64,000 bases of DNA from Pseudocercospora fijiensis CIRAD86 (lineage: Eukaryota > Ascomycota > Dothideomycetes > Mycosphaerellales > Mycosphaerellaceae). How positions within the stretch are numbered: position 1 is the first letter of the stretch; every line of letters begins with the position of its first letter. Made by a program: the position numbers and the translations under genes. The stretch lies in contig NW_006921536.1 of NCBI RefSeq assembly GCF_000340215.1, forward strand, positions 5,292,874 to 5,356,873, given 5' to 3'. Shown one piece after another: positions 54,771-64,000 of the stretch. Below the pieces are notes generated by a model, which searched no databases, was not told the DNA's origin, and saw nothing but the letters and a program-made list of their open reading frames with translations.

Positions 54771-55650
54771 TAGCTAATAGCTCCGTAGACTAGGCGGTTA
54801 GCGGCGAAGTAGTAGCGGTAGACTAGAGTGCGTGTCTCGTAGGGGGTGCTTATAAAGTCGAAGGGTTTAGCTAGGCGTACGATAATGGCTTAATAACCAG
54901 CGTTACTCTAACTAGCGGTTAGCGGCGAAGTAGTAGCGGTAGACTAGAGTGCGTACCTCGTCGGGGATGCGGGCGTACGACAACTCGAGTAAAGAGCTGC
55001 GTCGGCTAACGAGCGTAGAGTACATTCTGTTATCGTACCGAAGAGCTTTTTAAACTAGCTATAGCCTAATGCGAAGTCCTTGCCTATACCTCTAGTCGCT
55101 AGCAATTGTGGCCTTAGGCATTCGACTAGTAGCAGTCGGCGGCTATTACGTTAAAAGTGCGATAATATATAGCCGTTATTGTTGCCTTACTATTGTAGCT
55201 GAATAGCGCAATCCTATTAGTAGAGGCAAACCTTACCTGCGATACGCTAATATAGACCTACGCTTCCTAGTTCAACTTCTTCTTCTTCTTCTATATATAC
55301 TAATATACTAACACCCCTAGCAACACACTAGCTATCGGCGTATGCAACAGTGTCGATACCTCTTTGTCGTATATAGGTAGCTCTATAGCGATTAACACTA
55401 TCTCCTAACTAGTCCTGCGGCTTACTACCGATAGAACCGCTTAAGTTAGTTAAGGTTCCTCGATCGGTAGAGTTTGTTTAGTCCTTCTTTTCTTTTAAGG
55501 TCTCCGATAGGCTTTGCCGACGCAAGACGTTACGAAGGCGACTCTCCTAGCGAGTAGGTATACTATAGCTTTAGCGGGCGTCGACTGCGCATTCAACCGA
55601 AAGAGTATAGTTTTTGTTAGAACATCGTAGAGGTCTTAGATGGATTGGCG

Positions 55651-55893
55651 GAGGTAAAAACTCTTTAGTAAGGTACACCTATAATGCGGCTAACGGTCTA
55701 ACTCGGTAAAAACTCTTTAGTGAGGTACACCTTAAGTAGCGGCTCGATAGCGACTCTCCTACTAAGTGGATAGGATAGGTTCGTAGCATTGCTATAGGCC
55801 TAACTCGGTAAAAACTCTTTAGTAAGGTACACCTTAAGTAGCGGCTAGGCCTAACTCGGTAAAAACTCTTTAGTGAGGTATACCTTAAGTAGC
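55651..55893 (+). repeat. Dispersed short repeat around GGTAAAAACTCTTTAGT
   Basis: GGTAAAAACTCTTTAGT(A/G)AGGTA occurs four times (about 55653, 55705, 55807, 55858), usually followed by CACCTTAAGTAGCGGCT. Spacing is irregular (about 50-100 bases). Confidence 0.85.
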
Positions 55894-56713
55894 GGCTATA
55901 GGCTTCCTACGTTCGGATTCTTTATAGGATAATATACGCGCATCTAGTTAAGTCGGCGTAACGCCTTCGTTAGGACTGTTAGTTATAATAACCTTAGTCG
56001 TTGCGTAAGGGCCTCTAGTATACTTATTAAGCCCGAAGGCGCTTAGTCTTAGTCTTGGTCTTTACTGCTATACGACTGCAGCCCTTTGCGCATTAAGACT
56101 GCTATTCGACTGCAGTGCGCACCGATCCGAAAGCGTATTAAGACTGTTATCCGACTGTAGTACGCCTCCTCTTCTAGCAAGCGCATCAATATTGCTATAC
56201 GACTGTAACGCGCTCGACAACCTTTTTTTTCGCGGTGTCTCTAACACTAAGGGCGCGGTTACACTCTATTGTTGTCTAGGTACTAATAAGTGTCGCTTTA
56301 GCGAATAAGCTGTTGTTGTTTCGCTTAATGAGTCCCTTCCTATACACCTTGTCTTCGGCTATACGTACTATAGTTAGTAATAGAATGCGTTAATTGTTAC
56401 GCATTACGCGTAGCATATAGGCTATGTATGATTCTAGTATGCTTTGTTCGGAGTATATGCTTCTATAGCCGCTTAGTGCCGCTAGTTAATTAGATCCCCG
56501 GACGCTACTGCTCGTTCTTCTCTGCCTCGTATAGTAACTAGTTATCGGAATGATCGTTCTAGGAGAGTCTAAGCAATAGAGGGCGTTGACGTAAGAGGGC
56601 TATCGTAGCTTCTCGAAGGGTGCTTTTACGAGCGCTCGATATATATTATCGCCCTACGTATCTATCCTTGCCGTACATGTTGTAGTGCTAATAGCTGCGG
56701 TGCAATGAGTATA

Positions 56714-56793
56714 GTGCTAGTGTCGCTAGTGTCGCTAGTATCGCTAGTGTCGCTAGTGTCGCTAGTGTCGCTAGTGTCGCTAGTGTCGCTAGT
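56714..56793 (+). repeat. 9-base minisatellite GTCGCTAGT
   Basis: Eight consecutive GTCGCTAGT units (one with A for G) from 56722, preceded by a partial unit. The unit is free of CpA and TpG internally; TpG arises only at unit junctions. Confidence 0.9.
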
Positions 56794-57310
56794 ATTAGTA
56801 ACTTCTCGGGTTTCGGAGGCGGTTCTTAGTGCCTAAGGCGGCCGTCGTTATCGTGTTAGACACTTTTGTTAGCGCTATTTGCTAGAAATGCGCGCAATCG
56901 GCGTATCTCGCTGTATTGGTAATATACTATTGTAAAAGTCGTAAAGTCGGTATTGTAAATGCGCGGAAGGAAGTAGCTGTAACGTTTAATCCTACTAATT
57001 AAGCGCTCTGCTATACTAAATCCGGGGTCTTAGCGGGACTCGGCATCTTTGTCGCTTCCTCGAATTTACGCTTCTCGCCTAGCTCTTATATACTATCGAC
57101 ACCTACGACTATCGATACCTACGACTATCTATAAACCCTCGTCGCAAAGAATATAATAGAAACGCCTACTTAGCGAGCTTATAAGGACACGATAGAAGAG
57201 CCTGCTTAGCGAGCTTATAAGGACATAATAGAAGGGTGGTAAGGAAGGACCTTATCAAATGCCAATTCTAGCGCTAATTCTAGCGCCAATTCTAGCGCTA
57301 GTATAGGCTA

Positions 57311-57665
57311 TAGCTAGTTTATTATACGCCAGCTCTCGTAGAAGCAGCTTAACTAGGCATCCTACATTATACGCCGGCTCTCGTAGGAGCAGCTTAACTA
57401 GGCATTATACGCTAGCTCTCGCAGAATCAACTCAACTAGGCCTACACTCGTAGAAGCAACGCGATCGAGCGTAGTGTTACGGCTCACTTTTCCGGGGATG
57501 GGATAACTAGGCATTACACGCTAGCACTCGCAGAAGTAGCTTAACTAGCACTCGCAGAAGCAGCCTAACTAGCACTCGTAGAAGCAGCCTAACTAGGCAT
57601 CACACGCTAGCTCTTATAGAAGCAGCTTAACTAGGCATTATACGCTAGCTCTTATAGAAGTAGCT
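57311..57665 (+). repeat. About 36-base minisatellite
   Basis: Units built on ACGCTAGCTCTCGTAGAAGC and AGCTTAACTAGGCAT recur about eight times, some truncated. Flanking segments (GCCAATTCTAGCGCTA type) recur at 57258-57300 and 57848-57930, and a GACATAATAGAAGGGT segment recurs at 57222 and 57811, so larger blocks were also duplicated. Confidence 0.85.
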
Positions 57666-57959
57666 TAATAGCTAAGGCAATATGCTCGACTACGAAGGGC
57701 AACCTGTCGACAGACTTTGTTATAGAGAGGGATGAGGTCTTTAATAAGCAAGGAGAGTCCTTGAATTATATCGTCCTGCTCGAAACAAGCCTACTTAGCG
57801 CGCTTACAAGGACATAATAGAAGGGTAGTAAGGAATAACCTTGTCAAATGCCAATTCTAGCGCTATTCGAATGCCAATTCTAATAACCTTATTAAATGCC
57901 AATTCTAGCGCTATTCTAGCGCTATTCTAATACTATTCTAATGCCCTCTAGTCTATACG

Positions 57960-60900
57960 CTCTACTACCTACTCGGCAGATACTAGGATAGGATGTCGTC
58001 GTTAACTCTACTGCTACGGCTGCTTACTATACTTAGGCTCCTCGTACGAGCGCCCTCGCTATATAGACCCTTAGCAGCCTAAGTAATGCGAATATTGCGA
58101 CTACTGCGACGACTAATATAAGCTTGTGTCAACTGCTTAGTTGCTTCTTCTACGGTGATATCGTATTCCTCGTCGACGGCCGGATTAGTAGAAGCAGAAG
58201 CAGATTGACCTTAGCTAGGGTCTAGTTAAGCACTACGACGACGACGCTTCCTAGCGGGTAGTGCGTTACTGTTAGAAGGACTAGTAGCATCGTCATTTAG
58301 GTCGTTGCTATTAGATAGAGGGTTAGATAGTGCCGCGGTAGCAGTGTTAATAGCAGGCGTCTGCTGAGCCTGCTAAGCCTACTAGGCCTACTAGGCCTGC
58401 TAGGCAAGGCTGTTCTATATACTAGACTAGCGGATAGTGTTCGCAAAAGCAGAGCGTCTTAAAGACTAGTTCAGGTCGCGTAGGTCTGCCTCTATTTCCT
58501 CTCGGGTCCTATATACTACTAGCCGTAGTTCGGACGAGCTGCCTTCACCTCCTATAGTCTGCTATTCTGCAATAGCAGCCGCTGCATCTTCCTTAGCCTT
58601 CTTTATAGCCTCCTCTTTCGCCTTCTATTCGGATTTATATGCTTCCTAATCAGCATACACCTGCTTAGCAATACTAATAATAATAGCAAGCAATTCTTCG
58701 AGATTATCCTTATATTGCTAATTATTTAGTTCTAGTGCGACCTGCAATAGTCTGTCTGTGCTAAGAGTTAGATCCTCCTAGGCATCGTATAACCGAGCAA
58801 GCAGGAAGACCTCCGATATAGACTACATTAGTCTGTCCTTTATGTACATACTAGCTAGTATACGGAACAAGCGGTTCTTACGCGGGTATAGGGTATCGAC
58901 CTTCTCCGAGTACTACTTCTTAATGTGTTTAAGTGCACAGCTAGGTCTTATACCTTTACCTAGTAGATTAACCGGCTTAACACGCTTCATCGGTGGCTCG
59001 GGTAGCTTAGCCATTAGGTTAGTATTGTAGATGTTGCAACAGTCCTTTAGATCTAGCTAGCCTAGCGGATATAGAAACTGAGTTAAATGCTCTCTATAGT
59101 GCTCGTTTATTACTACGCGAAAGTAGCGACTAGGGATCTTAAGGTAATCGTTTAGGGCACCTAAGAAGATCTTTAGAATCTTCTTTCGGCTCTCTAACTT
59201 AGACGTATTCTAAGTATTGCTCTCCTTAGATTTGCCTTTGTTGCGACGGGGCGCATTATCTCTAGCATCTGTCTCAGTGTCGCTATGCATATTATCCTAA
59301 TCGCTCGCGCCGCCGATATCCTTACTAGGAAGCTCTTGTCGCAGTCTGCTAGGGCCGGCAGCCGCACGACTACGACTACGACTACGACTACGACCGCGGC
59401 CTCTACTACGACTACGGCCTCCGCTACGACCGCTAGCTTGCGACTGTAGTAGTAGAAGGATGGAAAGCATACTAGCGCCTTCTAGCATTCGCTTAATATA
59501 ATCCCTAGCATAGTATAGTATAAAGAAGAATGCCCGAGGCCGATAGAAATGCGGTGTATCGAAGAAACCCTCCGAGTTTAAGAGAGCTAGTCGCCGAGCA
59601 ATCCGGCTAAGTCGCTATATAAGGTCTCTAGCATTGCGGGTAATGTTAAACTTCCACTAGTATATATCTGCAATGTCTAGTACATCTAAACCAATGCTAG
59701 CGGCAGTAGTTGCTACTATATATCGAATATCGGAGTCTAGCTTGTAATACTTATTATACCGATTATCCTAGTCTAGCTTTGGTACTTTAGCAGTGTAGAA
59801 GGAGATAGTGCGACAGACATTAATACTAGGACTAACTAGGCTATACTAGTATCTCTTAGTCGGGTCCGGATTGGCTTTAGTTAGATATAGCAGCTAGCTA
59901 CGGGTAATGTCAACGAAATTAGAGATATGCTTACAGCCGTCGATAAATACTAAGGACTTGCGCATGTTCTATAGCGTAGCCGATCCCTTAGTAATGTCCT
60001 TCTCCTCTCTATTAGGAACCGGGGGATAGGACACGGCATTGTCGATTACTATATATAGCATATCGTAGTCGGTTAGATGCTCTCTCGGGATGAACTTAAT
60101 AATGTATATAACTTCCGGACGGTCGATACTACTACGGATAATCTTAGTCTCGTACGGATTCGGTCCTTCCTTGCGTATACCGGTATACTTAATCGCATAC
60201 TTAGTACACTCTTCATCTATAGTAGCTGAGGTTAATAGCGTGCTAGTGTCGGTACGTAGGCGATCGCGCATTTAACCGACCTGCGAGTATTCGCCGCGGA
60301 AACTAGAAGGCTCACCCTAGTTATAGATTAAGTGTGCTTCGTTAATAACAACTAGACCTACTCTCTCTCGTACGCGCGGGTCATTAAGTAGAGAAAGGAA
60401 TTGAGGAGATGCTACCTACTTAGGTCTAAGGAGGATATGCTAGATCTTGCTATTTAGAATGTTCTTAAACATGCCCGGATCGATCTTCTTAGTTTTAGTA
60501 GAGATGTGCACTAAGTGGACTAGACTACTAGTATTGCTAGCTATACGCTCGATTGCTGCTACTTGTTCGGCGCCTAAGCGGTTTAATAGTACTACTTAGA
60601 TAGTGATTATACTAGTTAGCATTGTAAAGCCCTAGAATGGCAGACTCTTTCCCTCGCCTATACGAGCAATAAATAGGATGTCATTCTAGCTATAGATAAG
60701 TACGTACATTACCATCTTCTGCGCTAGTATAGGAACGAATGCTAAACTAGGGTGCTTAAAGTCGAGGAGTTTCGTTAAGCCCTTCTCGATAATCTCGGCC
60801 TAGTACTAGACAGTCTCTTTAAACTAGCCTACTTGCTATACCAACTCTTAGATACGCGCGAGTGATGTCTCCGGATTAGTAATCTTGTCGATACGCTTCC

Positions 60901-61080
60901 GGAAGTGTCGCGCCTATTTAGATTTCAGTTAAGGTAGCTTTATCGGAGGGATACCGAAGTCTAGACGCACGCGTGTAACAGCGGAGCGACCTAGTAATAG
61001 TGCTTGATGTGGTTCTTAACGCTCGAGTCGCTGTTGCTTCTAGCGCGCCTTCGCCTCGTTCTCGCGCTGCTTTCGACGCT
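57960..61080 (-). pseudogene. RecQ-like DNA helicase relic A with long C-terminal extension
   Basis: The minus frame reads as a superfamily 2 helicase of the RecQ type. Walker A region NDILFIARIGEGKSLPF near 60670; LTSIITI-VVLLNRLGAEQ; motif II VGLVVINEAHLIYN near 60340 (DEAH-like with Asp to Asn); GEPSSFRGEYSQVG; motif III LLTSATIDEE near 60230; C-terminal half DSDIRYIVATTAASIGLDV near 59720 and DLI-RLSRIARRLAL near 59600. Beyond this the frame continues with an Arg/Ser-Gly stretch (about 59400) and polar sequence to about 57960. Stops are RIP-type. Such helicases occur in fungal subtelomeres (telomere-linked helicases) and in some mobile elements. Confidence 0.7.
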
Positions 61081-61768
61081 GCTTACCGGATGCTATATTC
61101 GCTAAATAGGAGGCTTCGATAAACAGGAGGCTTCGATAAATAGGAGGCTTCGATGCTGTTAGTTTCGATGCTCTTAGTTTGGCGCAAGTCGAGTGCTAAT
61201 TGCCGTAGGAATAGAAGTAGGCGAGGAAGAATTAGGGAGCGGCAGTAAGGTCGAATTTGAGCTTCGTTTAAGGGCACACGGACCTACGGCGGAGCCTGTA
61301 CAACACTCAAACTTTGGAGCTACGTACTGCTTATAACGTGTTTAAGAGATGAAGTAAAGAGATGGATACTCGAGGCCGAAGGATTAGTTTGCCCTACTAG
61401 ATTGCGGCGACCGTTTAGGTTAGAATACAGATCAAATGGATACGCGGAGGTTGTAGACAGCACTGGAAAGGTAGACCTCCTACGCTTTGTTAATGCACAA
61501 GAGCGTCGTTTGTCTAATAGTAAAGCATATAGGGGTAGGCAAACGAGTTAGCCGAGACTAGCGATTTACGTTTCCTAATTATAATTCTCAAATCTATAAA
61601 GGAACAATGTTATTAAAATGTGTAGTAATCTTGTTGGTATAATTATCTAGGAACCGTCTCTACTATGCACTATGCTGCGACTAATAGTTGCTAAGATATT
61701 AGGCCTGTTTTATACGTGGTGTAGTGCTGATAGCTGAACCTGCACCTGCTTAGAACGGTTTGGCTTCA
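61081..61768. other. RIPed spacer between the two helicase relics
   Basis: A short inexact repeat (AGGAGGCTTCGATAAA) occurs at about 61109-61155. No gene family is visible. It probably contains the upstream region of helicase relic A. Confidence 0.4.
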
Positions 61769-62131
61769 GGCGCTTCGCTAGAATAAGATCTCGAATGGCG
61801 CTAAACCTAATCAAGAATAGTCTCAAAGCGGAAGTCACATGCACACAACGAATTCTATACGAAGCGCCTAAATGGAGGTAGAGCCTAGGGATCTTCTACT
61901 ACGCCACTATTATTATTATATTGTCTTATTAAGCAAAGCTGGAATTATTATTATCCCTACATCTTACTATATGTACGTTCTACCTCCCAAGTTAGGCGCT
62001 TCGTATGTTCCGCTCGTAATATAACGTAATCTCTATTTCAAGTGCTTTTAATTAACTTTCGCGGATCTCGGGGACTAGATTAATAGGAATTAATAGTAGG
62101 GTAGTCAAAATACGAGCGTTAGCGAAGCGCC
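61769..62131. repeat. Nested inverted repeats, two MITE-like units
   Basis: GGCGCTTCG at 61769 pairs with CGAAGCGCC at 61860-61868 (about 100 bases); GGCGCTTCG at 61995 pairs with CGAAGCGCC at 62123-62131 (137 bases). In addition the inner arms are inverted copies: ATACGAAGCGCCTAAATGG with GAGGTAGA (61857-61882) matches the complement of 61979-62006. TTA/TAA flanks the second unit, which would fit Harbinger-type MITEs. No coding frame. Confidence 0.7.
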
Positions 62132-62699
62132 TAAGGACAAAACGCGCAAATCCGCTATTCCGGTATAGCTAGGTAACAATATTAATACAGATTATATCGA
62201 GATACTTAATATACAAGGCAGATATAGCTATACGAAGAAAAAGGGTCCTAGAAAGTATATCGAATATAAAGTGTACCAATTTTTATATATATCTATTATA
62301 AGATACGGCCTATATAGTTAATCTAAGATCTAAGTTAACTATAAATTCCGTTTATTCTACCCCTACCTTATTAACTATTATATAAACGAAGACACTCTAT
62401 ATACGTAGAATATATAGCCCCCTTTATTTCGACCCGTAGAACAACCTCGAAGTGTCTATCTATCGCTCCGGTATTAAAAACAGTGCCTCCTAGCCTCCTA
62501 TATACTTTTGTTCCTTTACTAACTTCTATCTCTAATATTACTATTCTGCGCCCTTTTAAAGTATAGCAAGCCTTTAAACATCTTCTAATATTATCTAGAC
62601 TATTAAAGAACATATTAGTGCCTTCTAAAGTCCCCCTCCTACTACTAAATCTATTAAAATCTATCGGCTCGAGTATCTAGTGTCGCGATTAACGGTATC
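62132..62699. other. RIPed sequence upstream of helicase relic B
   Basis: A minus frame of 80 codons (62371-62613) is open but unrecognised. TATA-rich stretches near 62270-62330. No feature beyond this. Confidence 0.35.
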
Positions 62700-64000
62700 G
62701 TTAAACAAGTATCGGTACGCGTTGTCCTTAAAGCATTTAAGAAGCTTGCTAACCGTTGTATATTATTAGTTGCCTCTAATCTATTACCTCGCTACTTAAT
62801 ATACTTCGATATATATCGCCTCTACCGCTACTATAGTCTTACTAGGCAATAGTAAGAAGCAGGAGCGTAAGAACAAGAAGGATGCCGCTAAGTAAGCTAC
62901 TGCTAGTCTTAGTCTAGGTATAACGGCCGGCCGCAAGTTGCCTACCGGCCTAAAGCTACTCTCTCTACTATAGACTAACGAGGAGCGTACTATATTCTTC
63001 TAGAATAGCATCTCCGAGATCGCCGATATAGATATAAAGGATGTTTAGCGCCTCTTCTATACTACTAGTCGCTATAAGCAAGCCGTCCTATTCTATCGCT
63101 AGATAGTCGACGCTAGTATTCGCAAGATTTTAAAGTTGCTATATAACTAGGACCTAGACCTAAAGGATATCTAGATCGATACTATTAATAGCCTTATCTT
63201 CGGCTAGTGCGATATACTAATAATTGCCTATACCGGAGAGGGCAAGAGTATAGTATACTAGGCCTTTACTATGCTAACTAGCTATATTACTATCTAGCTA
63301 GTTCTACTTAACCGTATCGGCGCCGAGTAGGAAGAGGACATTAAGAAGATTAATAAGAGTATTAAGCTAGTAAGTAATAATAATAAGGAGATATAATGCC
63401 GGGTTTAGCGTTATATATACTTAGTATCGGAAGCTTAGTGTCGGTAATTGTCGCGCCTACTATTATTACTTATTTGGTTTAGTTTAGTCGCTGTCGTAAT
63501 AGATAGCTATACAATAGAAATAGACTATACTAATCCGTATCTTCTTCTTCTATTAGGTTAAGCCCCTTTCTATTACTGCCGACACTTTTAAGAAGAACCG
63601 CACTAAGGTCTACTAGCAGATTAAGGACATAGAATACTAGCACCTAATCTTAAGTCCTAAGCAAGCCGCCGCTCTTAGGTTCCGTACTATTCTACGTAAG
63701 GAGCACTTCCGTAATATAGTTAGTCTAATCGTAATCGATAAGATTTATCTTATTCTAGCTTAGGGCAAGGAATTCCGTAAGGAGTTCTTATAACTCGATA
63801 CCTTCTATTATGCCTTCCGTCGCGATACGGTAATGCTTAGTGCCTCTGCTACGATTACGGAAGAGACGGAGCAGCATCTCCTTAAGTACGTAGGCTTCCG
63901 TATAGAAGGCCTAGCTAAATACTATACTAAGGTTATCCGTAGCAGCATCGATCGGCTAGATACCTCGTATATCTTTAAGACCTTATAGGAGAATAAGGTT
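62700..64000 (+). pseudogene. RecQ-like DNA helicase relic B, cut by the window end
   Basis: The plus frame reads ERTIFF-NSISEIADIDI near 62990, then FG-CDILIIAYTGEGKSIVY with QAFTMLTSYITI and LVLLNRIGAEQ near 63210-63330, closely parallel to the Walker A region of relic A. Further on: IVSLIVIDKIYLIL near 63720 (motif II region), MLSASATITEETEQHLLKYV near 63840, then KVIRSSIDRLDTSYIFK. It is divergent from relic A, about 1.6 kb away. RIP-type stops, and at least one frame break between 63400 and 63700. The C-terminal part lies outside the window. Confidence 0.65.

Larger units (their letters stand above)
50450..64000. mobile_element. RIP-degraded block B
   Basis: Same signature as block A: TAG/TAA replace Gln/Trp codons in recognisable frames, CpA and TpG are depleted, CpG is kept. 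Contents in order: short GC-rich tandem repeats, a DUF6589-like relic, a belt of minisatellites, a minus-strand RecQ-like helicase relic, nested inverted repeats, and a plus-strand RecQ-like helicase relic cut by the window end. No LTRs or terminal inverted repeats for the whole block were found. Confidence 0.8.

Noticed and set aside
56722..57665. CRISPR-like array
   Set aside because: Repeats are directly adjacent without unique spacers and the genome is fungal; these are minisatellites.
59297..59488. Arg/Ser-repeat 63-codon frame as an SR-type gene
   Set aside because: It continues the helicase relic frame without its own start; part of the C-terminal extension.

Overview
The window comes from a filamentous ascomycete, most likely a Dothideomycete. 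Genes have short GT-AG introns (about 49-78 bases, one of 230). The products are typical of fungi: a Cla4-type PAK kinase, Trm6/Gcd10, a DUF1996-WSC secreted protein and UstYa-type (DUF3328) proteins. Two long blocks carry the signature of repeat-induced point mutation (RIP): CpA and TpG are depleted, TpA is in excess, CpG is kept, and coding relics are full of TAG/TAA. I could run no searches. Family names rest on recognising motifs in hand translation; splice sites were placed by frame, phase and GT-AG.

Layout. (1) 1-8400, gene island: an SDR-like protein, two uncharacterised membrane proteins and two tandem small Myb-like, acidic/basic-tailed nuclear proteins. (2) 8400-29370, RIP-degraded nest: a minus-strand hAT transposase is split by a direct-repeat unit and a chromodomain Gypsy retrotransposon (202-base LTRs at 10522 and 24022). 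The Gypsy reverse transcriptase is itself split by a minus-oriented LTR element (280-base LTRs at 13254 and 19493). To the right lie an unassigned coding relic, a short TTAGGG array and a PIF/Harbinger-type transposase relic. (3) 29370-50450, second gene island: PAK kinase, DUF1996+3xWSC protein, CFA-synthase-like methyltransferase, AT-hook protein, dephospho-CoA kinase, a large repeat-rich disordered protein, Trm6, and two convergent UstYa-type genes. (4) 50450-64000, second RIP block: a large DUF6589-like relic, a belt of minisatellites, then two divergent RecQ-like helicase relics with nested inverted repeats between them. The second helicase runs off the window.

The genes do not form one pathway. 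The islands hold housekeeping functions (CoA synthesis, tRNA m1A58 methylation, polarity signalling) beside accessory ones (UstYa proteins, WSC protein). The likeliest undescribed material is in the RIP blocks: a roughly 900-codon relic of unknown family, bracketed by copies of a GC-rich near-palindrome inside the nested LTR element, and the DUF6589-like/minisatellite/paired-helicase region. The latter resembles subtelomeric helicase regions, although no telomere is in the window.
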